Source: Flavobacterium daemonense
Lineage (GTDB): Bacteria > Bacteroidota > Bacteroidia > Flavobacteriales > Flavobacteriaceae
Assembly (NCBI RefSeq): GCF_007341385.1
Contig: NZ_VJYD01000007.1
Location: 172,147-236,146, forward strand
Direction: 5' to 3'
Length of the DNA stretch: 64,000 bases
The position numbers were made by a program, and so were the translations under genes. Shown here one piece after another: positions 44,051 through 53,236 of the stretch. The notes beneath the pieces were generated by a model that worked only from the letters and a program-made list of their open reading frames with translations, was not told the origin of the DNA and did not search any database. The first letter of the stretch is position 1, and each line of letters opens with the position of its first letter.

Positions 44051-44104
44051 ATTACTATTCTAGTGAGGTTGCTTCGTTCCTCGCAATGACTTAGATTACG
44101 ACGT

Positions 44105-44220
44105 TTTGCGTGAGGGATAGGAGCAAGCTACCGAAGTAGCGCGGATAGCCCGACCGCAATAAAAAAATGGGCGTATCAACGTTATGCTGATTAGCCCATT
44201 TTTTTATTGTGGTCACGCCC
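44105..44220 (-). other. structured intergenic element, GGGCGTGACC core, copy 2
   Basis: Read on the minus strand it starts GGGCGTGACC and ends TATCCCTCACGC, as in the copy at 27785. The two internal arms differ completely in sequence: AATAAAAAAATGGGC / GCCCATTTTTTTATT, and GCTAC-TTCG-GTAGC. The conserved GGTCGGGCTATCCG lies between them. It lies 12 bp after the stop codon of exbD, in sense orientation, as does the first copy relative to its gene. Confidence 0.65.
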
Positions 44221-44232
44221 TAATACTTATTT

Positions 44233-44628
44233 TTACTTCGGACTCGTAGCAATCACAAACTTCAAATTGTTCTTCACTCCTATCTGCAAAACATCAACTA
44301 AATCTTGAACTTGCAAGTTAAACGGAATTCTAACAACAACTGTCTGTTCTTTATTTGTTCCAATTTTAGACATTAAACTCGTTTCCAGATTTTCAAAATC
44401 GACTGGTTCTTTGTCAATGTAGAATTTTTTATCTTCCGTAACCGATAAACTGATTAATTGTTTATTCGTTTTTTCATTTGCTTTGGCTTTCGGCAACGTC
44501 ATTTTAATCACATTAGGATTTGCCAGCGTTGAAATAATTAAGAAAAACAACAGCAGGAAAAACATAATATCACTTAATGATGAAGTCGCAACCTCAGCGT
44601 GAAATCTTCTTTTTCTTTTAATGGACAT
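44233..44628 (-). CDS. exbD: ExbD/TolR family protein
   Basis: 131 residues with a single N-terminal membrane segment containing the functional aspartate (SLSDIMFFLLLFFLIISTLA) and a periplasmic domain (KMTLPKAKANEKTN onward). With ExbB it converts the proton gradient into motion of a TonB protein. It starts 3 bp after the exbB stop codon. Confidence 0.9.
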   Translation of the reverse strand: MSIKRKRRFHAEVATSSLSDIMFFLLLFFLIISTLANPNVIKMTLPKAKANEKTNKQLISLSVTEDKKFYIDKEPVDFENLETSLMSKIGTNKEQTVVVRIPFNLQVQDLVDVLQIGVKNNLKFVIATSPK

Positions 44629-44631
44629 ACC

Positions 44632-45327
44632 TTATGCTCTTTGAATTATATTGACAAATTCTAATATTTGCTTTTGAATTTTCAAGGCGAAATTATCAAT
44701 TTTACCGTTTAATAAGTGGTAAGCAGAATATGCAATAATACCTACGATTAATCCAGAACCTGAACTGATCATTTTTTCGTATAAACCTCCAGAAATATTT
44801 CCGATACTGATATTTTCTGTAACCGAAATGCTGTAGAAAATTTTGATAACTCCAGAAATTGTTCCGATGAAACCAAGCGTTGGCGCGATACCGGCAATAA
44901 GACCAAGATGTCCTAAATGCTTTTCCATTTCACCAATTTCAATATCTGCGGCGCGATCCATATTAGATTCAATTTCGGCAATTGGTCTTCCAATTACTAA
45001 AACGCCTTCTTTCAAAATATTTCCTGCAGCAGTATTGCTTCTTTCAACAATTGTTCGTGCTAATTCAATATTTCCAGCATTCAATTTATCTCCTACATCC
45101 TGCATCAAACGACTGTCGATTTGCGACGCTTTACTGATGTACATGTAACGTTCAAAAATAACATATATAGTATAAAACAATAAAATAGCAATTGGAATAA
45201 GGAATACACCTCCTTTTAAGATAAAGTCTAAAACTGAGATTTCGTTATTTGGAGCAATTTTTTCGATCACTACGTTAGATGCTGCTTTTGCGATTGTATC
45301 TGTTTGTAATTGAATGAAGCTAAACAT
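44632..45327 (-). CDS. exbB: ExbB/TolQ/MotA family proton-channel protein
   Basis: 231 residues. The first membrane helix is VFLIPIAILLFYTIYVIFERYMYI. The conserved second/third helix block has HLGLIAGIAPTLGFIGTISGVIKIF and YEKMISSGSGLIVGIIAYSAYH. It is the pore subunit that works with ExbD. The operon order exbB-exbD is standard. The TonB-like gene is convergent. Confidence 0.93.
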   Translation of the reverse strand: MFSFIQLQTDTIAKAASNVVIEKIAPNNEISVLDFILKGGVFLIPIAILLFYTIYVIFERYMYISKASQIDSRLMQDVGDKLNAGNIELARTIVERSNTAAGNILKEGVLVIGRPIAEIESNMDRAADIEIGEMEKHLGHLGLIAGIAPTLGFIGTISGVIKIFYSISVTENISIGNISGGLYEKMISSGSGLIVGIIAYSAYHLLNGKIDNFALKIQKQILEFVNIIQRA

Positions 45328-45457
45328 ATTTTAATTCTGGTTTTTATGATTAATTCTAAAAATTATTTTGAAATTTGCACTAAAGATAATTTTCGCTGTA
45401 ATATTAAACTACAAAAATCGAAATTTATTTCAATCAACCACTATTTTATCTGAATAA

Positions 45458-46684
45458 ATGAACTATCAAGAGACCACAAATTGGATGTTTAATCAGCTTC
45501 CAATGTATCAGCTGCAGGGCGCTTCGGCATATAAAGAAGACTTAACCAACATAAAACTGCTGGTGGCACATCTTGATAATCCGCAGGATCATTTAAAATG
45601 CATTCATGTTGCCGGAACAAACGGAAAAGGCTCTACTTCACACATGCTTTCATCTGTTTTGCAGGAAGCTGGATATAAAGTCGGTTTATATACTTCGCCA
45701 CATTTAAAAGATTTCAGAGAACGAATCAAAATCAACGGTCAAGAAATCTCTGAGGAATTTGTGATTGAATTTGTCGCAAAACACAAAGATTTTTTTGAGG
45801 CAAATGATATGAGTTTTTTCGAAATGTCGGTTGGATTGGCTTTTGATTATTTTGCAGCAGAAAAAGTTGATATTGCTGTTATTGAAGTTGGTCTTGGCGG
45901 AAGATTAGATGCGACAAATATTATCACACCTTTAGTTTCGGTAATTACAAATATTGGTTTAGACCATACTCAATTTTTAGGAAATACGCTGGAAGCTATT
46001 GCGGGCGAAAAAGCCGGAATTATTAAACCAAATGTTCCTGCTGTTATTGGTGAATATACAAATGAAACGCAACCTGTATTTTTAGAAAAAGCCGAAGCGA
46101 ACAACGCGCCAATTTATTTTGCCTCTGATTTAATTTCAGAAGTTTTCCTTTCTGATTTAATTGGAGATTATCAATTTCATAATAAAAAAACTGTTCAGCA
46201 GACGATTTCAATTCTTAACAATGAAACCAATTTTAAAATTTCAACTGAACAATTGAAAGAAGGCTTATTACATGTTGTAAAAAACACCGGATTGCAAGGA
46301 AGATGGCAGCAATTGGGAGAAAACCCGAAAATAATTTGCGATACGGCACATAACAAACACGGTCTTGCTGTGGTTATGAAACAACTTCAAAATGAAACTT
46401 ACGAGAATTTACATATTGTTTTAGGTGTTGTTAATGATAAAGACTTGGAATCTATATTGCCACTTTTTCCAAAAGAGGCACAATATTATTTCTGCAGTCC
46501 AAATTCTTCGAGAGGTTTGCCTGCCGAGACTTTAAAAAACGCGGCTGAAAAATTCAGTTTAAAAGGAGAAAAATACGATTCTGTTGAACTCGCTTTCGCG
46601 GAAGCAAAGAAAAATGCTTCAAAAAATGATTTTATTTACGCTGGCGGGAGTACTTTTGTGGTGGCCGAATTACCTTTGAACTAA
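45458..46684 (+). CDS. folC: bifunctional folylpolyglutamate synthase / dihydrofolate synthase
   Basis: 408 residues, Mur-ligase-type fold with P-loop HVAGTNGKGSTSHML, the loop KVGLYTSPHLKDFRERI, EVGLGGRLDATNI, and the C-terminal DTAHNKHG. It adds glutamates to folates and, in bacteria with one gene, makes dihydrofolate from dihydropteroate. No folate gene is adjacent. It starts 130 bp from the divergent exbB gene. Confidence 0.95.
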   Translation: MNYQETTNWMFNQLPMYQLQGASAYKEDLTNIKLLVAHLDNPQDHLKCIHVAGTNGKGSTSHMLSSVLQEAGYKVGLYTSPHLKDFRERIKINGQEISEEFVIEFVAKHKDFFEANDMSFFEMSVGLAFDYFAAEKVDIAVIEVGLGGRLDATNIITPLVSVITNIGLDHTQFLGNTLEAIAGEKAGIIKPNVPAVIGEYTNETQPVFLEKAEANNAPIYFASDLISEVFLSDLIGDYQFHNKKTVQQTISILNNETNFKISTEQLKEGLLHVVKNTGLQGRWQQLGENPKIICDTAHNKHGLAVVMKQLQNETYENLHIVLGVVNDKDLESILPLFPKEAQYYFCSPNSSRGLPAETLKNAAEKFSLKGEKYDSVELAFAEAKKNASKNDFIYAGGSTFVVAELPLN

Positions 46685-46795
46685 AATATGCTTTTAATCT
46701 GCAAAAAAGTTCAAAAAAATCATTTTAATAACAAATTCATAAACAGCGAGATATAACTTATTTTGAAAAAAGTTTTATTTTTTATTCAAAATTCT

Positions 46796-46825
46796 TTGCA
46801 GAACTCGAAAACTAGCGTATATTTG
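46796..46825 (+). promoter_or_regulatory. tRNA-Val promoter, TTG-N19-TATATTTG
   Basis: TTG at 46796-46798, a 19-bp spacer, and TATATTTG at 46818-46825, 38 bp before the tRNA. It is the best Bacteroidetes consensus promoter in the window. Confidence 0.85.
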
Positions 46826-46862
46826 CACTCGCAATCACAAACGATAGCAACCTAGTAAAATA

Positions 46863-46940
46863 GGGCGATTAGCTCAGCTGGTTCAGAGCACCTCGTTTAC
46901 ACCGAGGGGGTCGGGGGTTCGAACCCCTCATCGCCCACCA
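46863..46940 (+). tRNA. tRNA-Val (anticodon TAC)
   Basis: GGGCGAT pairs with ATCGCCC as 7-bp acceptor. The D-arm is TAGCTCAGCTGG, the anticodon stem CCTCG / CGAGG encloses loop TTTACAC (TAC, Val), and the T-arm is GGGGGTTCGAACCCC. CCA is encoded. The tRNA is followed immediately by its terminator. Confidence 0.97.
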
Positions 46941-46942
46941 AG

Positions 46943-46973
46943 AAACTCCTTAAGAAATTAAGGAGTTTTTTTT
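46943..46973 (+). terminator. tRNA-Val terminator
   Basis: AACTCCTTAA / TTAAGGAGTT hairpin with eight T. A copy with one base deleted follows the tRNA remnant at 47204-47235. Confidence 0.9.
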
Positions 46974-47104
46974 ATGCTTTTTTCTGAAACTAAGTTCTCA
47001 CTTTAAATGAATGGATTTCAAATCCGCACCATCGAGTTTTATATAAGCTTTATTTCTACAATCAAAAAAGCAAAATCAAAACCCAAGAATTAATTAAAAC
47101 AAAA

Positions 47105-47203
47105 ATAGCTCAGTAAAATCAGAGCATTCCGATTTTTAATCGGAAAGTGGTCGGGATTAGAACCTTCCGATGAAAAATCGGAACAAGCTATCATCGCCCA
47201 CCA
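47105..47203 (+). pseudogene. tRNA remnant with the 3' end of tRNA-Val
   Basis: A TAGCTCAG...AGAGCA D-arm-like block (about 47105-47125) is followed by an anticodon-like arm TTCCGA-TTTTTAA-TCGGA (TTT, Lys-like) and a damaged T-arm (GGGATTAGAACCTTCC in place of a GTTCGAAC loop). The last 12 nt, CATCGCCCACCA (47192-47203), equal the tRNA-Val 3' end exactly. The 5' acceptor half does not pair with it. An inverted repeat TTCCGATTTTT / AAAAATCGGAA adds another fold. Not a functional tRNA as it stands. Confidence 0.65.
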
Positions 47204-47235
47204 AGAAACTCTTAAGAAATTAAGGAGTTTTTTTT
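47192..47235 (+). repeat. direct repeat of tRNA-Val 3' end plus terminator
   Basis: This matches 46929-46973 except for one deleted base: acceptor end CATCGCCCACCA, spacer AGA, and terminator hairpin. The two copies are 263 bp apart, an arrangement like attachment sites at a tRNA 3' end or an unequal tandem duplication. Confidence 0.75.
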
Positions 47236-47540
47236 GTTTTATATTTTTCCTCATTTATATCGGTTTCTAAACACAAAATAATTTCATTTCGACTGCAAGG
47301 ATAAGATTGTGCAGATTTCTACGTTTTTACTTAAAAATCCAAATTTCTTGAAGCAAGGATTTTTCAAGCCTATATTTTTATTAATAAAATTCCAATGATA
47401 ATCTATCTAGAATTGTTTCTATATTAGCACCAATTATAAAGTGAATTTTATCTCTTGATTATCGAGTTTTTTTATTTTAGAAAAGAAGCAAAATTCCAGA
47501 TTATAAAAGTTCAAACCATTTTTAATACCCAATTAAAAAA
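47236..47540. other. AT-rich intergenic region
   Basis: About 305 bp with no coding frame or RNA gene that I recognise. A partial ATTTCGACTGCAAGGATAAG near 47286 resembles a worn fragment of the GTCATTTCGAC repeat. Confidence 0.4.
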
Positions 47541-48728
47541 ATGAAAAAAAAGCTGACGACTCTTTTATTAGTACTTACCGCTATAAAAATGTTTGGGCAA
47601 GCGCCAGTCCCATCAAAAAATGACAAAACAAATGCTGTTTTGACCAGCAATGAAATGGTTACTCATAAAGCAATAAGTGCGGTTAAAAAAGTTCCTTTAG
47701 ACACTGCATCACTTTTGATTTATGATTACGATGGTTCTCTTTTTTCATTTGATTTAGAATCAGAAACAATTGGCTGGACTGTAAAAGCCGCAAGCCCATT
47801 TACCGAAATGTGTGCGAATCTCGTGACATTGCAAGATGGTGTTGTATATGTTCCGTTTATTAATGGCGAAATTTTTGCAATTGACAACCAAACTGGCGAA
47901 GTTTTCTGGAAATCTAGAATTGGAAATGTTACGGATCAAATTGTATTGAAAGATCAAATGCCAATTGTCAGTAACGGAAAATTATATATTGCTGCTCAAA
48001 ACGGCAACTTATATGCGCTTAATACAAAAGACGGCAGTCTAGCATGGAACTATAAACTGGACGCTACAAATAATGATATTCCGGTTCTCTTTTTTGACAA
48101 CAAAGTGTTTACTCAAAGCGCAAACAATTTCTATAGTTTTGATGCAAATACAGGCAAGGTTTTAAACCAAAAAAGTTTTGAGCAACCGATGCACGGGAAA
48201 TCTATAACAGATGGCGATAATGTTTTTATCGCAAATGAAAAAGACGAGGTTTTTGCTTTAAGTCCGAATAAATTGGATATTGTTTGGCAATTCAAATTAG
48301 CCGAAAATCAATTCAACATCAAAAATCGCATATTTTCCAAAGACAAAAAAGTGTATTTTGCGGCACAAGGCACAAATGTTTCTTCAATATACGCACTTGA
48401 TTCAAAGACCGGAACACAGTTATGGAAAACCGATTTCAAGGATGATAATGTCGAATATATCACTGAAGATTCAGATAATATTTGGGGATATACTCGTAAA
48501 GGAAAACTTTTTCAGTTAGACATCACAAATGGCGAAATAGCTTTCGAAATAAAATTAACGACACAGCCCATTTCAAATATTGAATTTCCTGTTGATGATA
48601 CCATTTTTTATTATTGCGATGCTGGTTTAATCAAATTCGATTTAAACACAAAAGACGAAGACATGTACTATATGCGAACTTCTCTAAAAGAAGATGTTTA
48701 TAGTGCCTATTTAAAAATCATCAAATAA
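47541..48728 (+). CDS. PQQ-like beta-propeller repeat protein
   Basis: 395 residues with a signal peptide ending KMFGQ. The rest is a WD-like PQQ/BamB-type propeller with repeating units such as FAIDNQTGEVFWKSRIG, YALNTKDGSLAWNYKLD, ALSPNKLDIVWQF and YALDSKTGTQLWKTDF. There are no PQQ-binding or metal residues to suggest dehydrogenase activity. It is presumably periplasmic, binding other proteins or ligands. Monocistronic with a bidirectional terminator downstream. Confidence 0.85.
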   Translation: MKKKLTTLLLVLTAIKMFGQAPVPSKNDKTNAVLTSNEMVTHKAISAVKKVPLDTASLLIYDYDGSLFSFDLESETIGWTVKAASPFTEMCANLVTLQDGVVYVPFINGEIFAIDNQTGEVFWKSRIGNVTDQIVLKDQMPIVSNGKLYIAAQNGNLYALNTKDGSLAWNYKLDATNNDIPVLFFDNKVFTQSANNFYSFDANTGKVLNQKSFEQPMHGKSITDGDNVFIANEKDEVFALSPNKLDIVWQFKLAENQFNIKNRIFSKDKKVYFAAQGTNVSSIYALDSKTGTQLWKTDFKDDNVEYITEDSDNIWGYTRKGKLFQLDITNGEIAFEIKLTTQPISNIEFPVDDTIFYYCDAGLIKFDLNTKDEDMYYMRTSLKEDVYSAYLKIIK

Positions 48729-48730
48729 TA

Positions 48731-48771
48731 AAAAAAGAAGCTGCCTTGAAATTTAAGGCAGCTTCTTTTTT
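48731..48771. terminator. bidirectional terminator, GAAGCTGCCTT / AAGGCAGCTTC
   Basis: AAAAAAGAAGCTGCCTT stem with T/A runs on both sides, between convergent genes. Confidence 0.92.
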
Positions 48772-48773
48772 AT

Positions 48774-50261
48774 TTATTTCAAACATCTTCCTCTCGGCTC
48801 ATCACCTTCATGAAGTACAATTTCAGAATGGAGGAACTGTGCGGCGTCGGCAGAATCTTTTACTTTGACAGCGCTTCGTTTGAGCATTTCGGCTTCAAAT
48901 TCATTTAAAACACTTTCCCTGATTCCGACTTTTTTCCAATGTGACAGCGATTTGCATCCTCTTGCAATTCCGCGAGCTAAAGAAAGTGCGTCGAGCAAAG
49001 CCTGATTTGCGCCTTGTCCTTTAAAAGGGCTCATTGGGTGCGCAGCGTCACCAATTAAAGTAACTGCATTTCCTTTTTTCAATATTTCGGCATCCAGTAA
49101 TTCTCGATCATAAACTGGATAACCCGAGACCTGAGCTTCTTCTGTAGCAGCCAAAATCTGTGGAATTGGGCTGTGCCATTGTGTTCTTCGGCATGCTTCT
49201 TCTTTCAAAGCTTTTGAACCTTGGGCACTTAACTCTTTTGCTTCAATTTCAGGCATTGGAAAACTAAGCTGCCACATTACAGAATCTGCTTTATATGGCA
49301 TAATGTAAATTCGCTCATTGCCATTTGCAGTTTGGAATACGGTAGCCGAATCTAATAAAGAACTTTCAACATCTTCGATAGCACTCAACGGACAAATTCC
49401 TAATATTACAATACAATCCAAATAACGCAAAGGAGCTATTTCATCGCCAATAAGCAATCGGCGAACAGAACTTCGAATACCATCGGCACCTACAACAAGA
49501 TCTGCTTTAGATTTCTTAATTTCACCATCTACATTAAAAGTCAGCTCAATTCCGTCCTTTTCTGAGGAATTAAAATCGGTTAATTGATGTCCCCATTGCA
49601 CAGCATCGCTTCCGCCGAGTTGCTGCAAAAGTTCCAAACGCAGAGATTGTCTTGCAATATGAATGTTAGAACGTTTTTGAGATTTTTTTTCTTCAGATTG
49701 AATCCATTTTCTGTTTCCCCACTCGCCTATCACTTTTCCTTCTGTAGTATGAACCAAATGTCGGGATGAAATTACTCCGTCTTCTAACTTCAAAATCCCT
49801 AATCCCGCCATAGCTTTGCTGGCTTGCTGTAAAGTAAGTCCGTAACCTTGTGATCTTGCATCAAAATTACTGTCACGCTCATAAATCGTAAACGGAATTT
49901 GACGATGCAAACAAGCTACGGCCAAAGCTGTCCCTCCTATTCCACCGCCAATAATGGCAACATGAGAATAATTTTCTTTATTTTCTTTTGGAGAATTTTC
50001 AGTATGAATCAAGCCAGATCCGTTGCAATTTAAGCACAATTTCAAGTGCGCCTTCGGAGCAACTGGCGGTTTCCCTTCGCTTTTGTTGTTTTCAAATTGT
50101 TCTAACTCCATTTGATAACGAAGCTTCACTTTTTTACTGATGCGCTGACTTTTTTTCCCGCGTCCTTGACATTCTTCACAAATTGTCCAGCTTGTCTTTT
50201 CCTTTTCCACTTTTATTTCGTCTTTATTTTCAGCATTTTGCACTTTGCAGCAGTTCTGCAA
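48774..50261 (-). CDS. FAD-dependent monooxygenase with N-terminal CxxCxGxG zinc ribbon
   Basis: 495 residues. Residues ~1-90 hold two DnaJ-type zinc-binding knuckles, CEECQGRG and CLNCNGSG, joined by a charged linker (KKVKLRYQMELEQFENN). A flavin monooxygenase then begins: Rossmann GxGxxG as VAIIGGGIGGTALAVA, the Arg/DG motif VVGADGIRSS, and the FAD-ribityl motif LIGDAAHPMSPFKGQGANQAL. It probably hydroxylates an aromatic or related substrate with NAD(P)H and O2. The fusion is unusual; the CxxCxGxG module usually occurs as a separate small protein or in DnaJ. Convergent with the propeller gene. Confidence 0.88.
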   Translation of the reverse strand: MQNCCKVQNAENKDEIKVEKEKTSWTICEECQGRGKKSQRISKKVKLRYQMELEQFENNKSEGKPPVAPKAHLKLCLNCNGSGLIHTENSPKENKENYSHVAIIGGGIGGTALAVACLHRQIPFTIYERDSNFDARSQGYGLTLQQASKAMAGLGILKLEDGVISSRHLVHTTEGKVIGEWGNRKWIQSEEKKSQKRSNIHIARQSLRLELLQQLGGSDAVQWGHQLTDFNSSEKDGIELTFNVDGEIKKSKADLVVGADGIRSSVRRLLIGDEIAPLRYLDCIVILGICPLSAIEDVESSLLDSATVFQTANGNERIYIMPYKADSVMWQLSFPMPEIEAKELSAQGSKALKEEACRRTQWHSPIPQILAATEEAQVSGYPVYDRELLDAEILKKGNAVTLIGDAAHPMSPFKGQGANQALLDALSLARGIARGCKSLSHWKKVGIRESVLNEFEAEMLKRSAVKVKDSADAAQFLHSEIVLHEGDEPRGRCLK

Positions 50262-50409
50262 AATTAAAACAAAAGATCAGCGGAACAAAACGCCTTTTTG
50301 AATTTAAAAAAGTCATTTTTTATAACAAAATTTTAAAATTTAATTGGTAAAGAGCGTAACATTATTTCAGTAACTTAGATTATTAACTATTTAACTAAAA
50401 CTAAAGCTT

Positions 50410-50805
50410 ATGAAAACGAGAATGATATGGGCAAATTTGGTTTCACACGATTTGCAGAAAACAATTAAATTTTACTCGGATCTGGGATTCAAGCAAAATG
50501 GCAAAGAGACAGAAGAATTAGTAAGTTTTTCATTTGGAGAAAATAATTTTGTGATCAATTTTTTCATTCCAAAAAGATTTGATAATGCTTTAAGAGGCAA
50601 ATCGACCGATACTAAAACTGAAAATGAAATCATTTTTTCGGTTTCTGCCGATAGCAGAGAAAATGTTGACGAATGGTATGAAATCGTAAAAAAAGCAGGC
50701 GCGACAATTTTTTCTGAACCCGAAAATTTTCAGCAAGGCTATACTTTTGGTTTTTCAGATCCTGATGGCCATAAATTCAATTTCTTATATTGGCCTGGAA
50801 TGTAA
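50410..50805 (+). CDS. VOC (glyoxalase/bleomycin-resistance-like) family protein
   Basis: 131 residues with one full beta-alpha-beta-beta-beta pair: ANLVSHDLQKTIKFYSDLGFKQNG and, at the end, GYTFGFSDPDGHKFNFLYWP. The canonical metal residues are only partly visible (His in VSHDL, and DPDGH). It could be a small dioxygenase, isomerase or binding protein. Single gene, followed by a strong terminator. Confidence 0.85.
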   Translation: MKTRMIWANLVSHDLQKTIKFYSDLGFKQNGKETEELVSFSFGENNFVINFFIPKRFDNALRGKSTDTKTENEIIFSVSADSRENVDEWYEIVKKAGATIFSEPENFQQGYTFGFSDPDGHKFNFLYWPGM

Positions 50806-50823
50806 ACTCAGTCTGAAATTGAA

Positions 50824-50875
50824 AATAATAAACCAAAAACTCCTTAATCTCTTAAGGAGTTTTTGGTTTATTATT
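50824..50875. terminator. bidirectional terminator with 24-bp arms
   Basis: AATAATAAACCAAAAACTCC and its complement GGAGTTTTTGGTTTATTATT enclose CTTAA/TCTC/TTAAG. It is the longest perfect hairpin of a gene end here. The inner CTCCTTAA word is shared with the tRNA-Val terminator. Confidence 0.9.
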
Positions 50876-50897
50876 AAAAGAAAAATTTTTCGAATTT

Positions 50898-51146
50898 TTA
50901 TAATCCTCTGCTTTTTCTCTCTTTTTTCAAAGCTTTTAAATTATTGGCATTGACCATTACAATTATTCCAAGCATCATTGGAGTAATGGTCAAAGCATTA
51001 AATTGTTTTTTTTCTATAATCAGCCATATTCCTGCCGCAAGCAAAATAACAGCGAAAAAAATCAATAGGTACATTATTGTTTTTAAGATGGTTTCATTTT
51101 TAAGCAATTCTTCATTGCTCATTTCTTCTGGTTTTTTGGCAGCCAT
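50898..51146 (-). CDS. small two-helix membrane protein
   Basis: 82 residues: a charged N-terminus (AAKKPEEMSNEELLKNE) followed by two hydrophobic segments (TIMYLLIFFAVILLAAGIWLI and LTITPMMLGIIVMVNAN) and a basic tail. The EEMSNEELLKNE opening recurs in short flavobacterial proteins, often called redox-active disulfide protein 2, but there is no cysteine pair here. Function unknown. Confidence 0.7.
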   Translation of the reverse strand: MAAKKPEEMSNEELLKNETILKTIMYLLIFFAVILLAAGIWLIIEKKQFNALTITPMMLGIIVMVNANNLKALKKERKSRGL

Positions 51147-51255
51147 AATTTGTTGTTTAATACACTAAAATTATTTTTTTATTGATAAACAAATAACGTC
51201 CAAACTAAAAATTTCTACAATAGGTCAAAAATTTGTGACTACTTAAAACCAAAAT

Positions 51256-52398
<1,143 letters not shown>

Positions 52399-52448
52399 TT
52401 AATTACGATACAAAATTGCGAAGAAGATTTTAGCAGAAATAGTAAAAA

Positions 52449-53213
52449 TCAGTCGTTTTTTGAAGGTAGTTTTTTAATAGCTGCAATATCCATGAAACGT
52501 TCATCGGTATTTTTACTCAATTCTTTTGGCGTTACGCCAGAGTATTTTTTTATTTCTTTTATAAAATGATTTTGGTCTGTGAAGTTCAATTCTGGAAAAA
52601 GTTTGCCTTCGCTTAAATCTTTAAAAGAAGATCCGAAACGCAGAATCTTGCAATATTCTTTAAGTGAAATCCCGAATTGCTGATTAAAATAACGATTAAT
52701 TTGACGGCTGCTCCAAAACACTTTTTCTGAAAGTTCTTTTACAGAAATGGTTCCGTGTGAGGAATAAATAAGTTCAAATAATTTTTTCTTTCTGTCGTCA
52801 ATTGGTTTTGTCGAAAATGCGTTGATTTTCTGAGTGACTTTATTTTGAAAATTATCTAAAGTTTCGATATCAATTTTTTCAAAGTTCCAAAAATCATTCG
52901 GAATCGTTTTTCCTCCATTCAAAACATCTTTTATAGAATCTCCAAATAAATATTCGACTGCCCAAAGCTTAAATCCAACAGAAAATATCTTTACATCTTT
53001 ATCAATAGTAACCTGACTTGGAACTGTATCTAAGCCGCGAATTGACATTTCCCAAGTTTCAGAATTGACTTTCATGATTGTCATATCGACCATTCCATTT
53101 GGTAGAATTGTTCCTAAAACATCATTTCCTGTTTCATTCTCCACCATCCAAAAACTGTGAACAAAATGCGAAATAGAATCGTCTGGCAAAAGGGATTGGA
53201 TATTCAGTTTCAT
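52449..53213 (-). CDS. AraC-family transcriptional regulator
   Basis: 254 residues from ATG 53213 (a TTG four codons upstream is also in frame). The N-terminal ligand-type region (IQSLLPDDSISHFVHSFWMVEN) is unrelated to the arabinose cupin. The C-terminal double HTH is ISVKELSEKVFWSSRQINRYFNQQFGISLKEYCKILRF and the second helix pair ELNFTDQNHFIKEIKKYSGVTPKEL. It lies between the endonuclease V-like gene (23 bp) and the TetX-like gene (62 bp) in one direction, and could control them. Confidence 0.9.
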   Translation of the reverse strand: MKLNIQSLLPDDSISHFVHSFWMVENETGNDVLGTILPNGMVDMTIMKVNSETWEMSIRGLDTVPSQVTIDKDVKIFSVGFKLWAVEYLFGDSIKDVLNGGKTIPNDFWNFEKIDIETLDNFQNKVTQKINAFSTKPIDDRKKKLFELIYSSHGTISVKELSEKVFWSSRQINRYFNQQFGISLKEYCKILRFGSSFKDLSEGKLFPELNFTDQNHFIKEIKKYSGVTPKELSKNTDERFMDIAAIKKLPSKND

Positions 53214-53236
53214 TTTTTGATACAATTGAATTTGAT

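Noticed and set aside
47105..47203. Functional tRNA-Lys
   Set aside because: The 5' acceptor half does not pair with the 3' half and the T-loop GTTCGAAC is altered, so only a remnant can be claimed.
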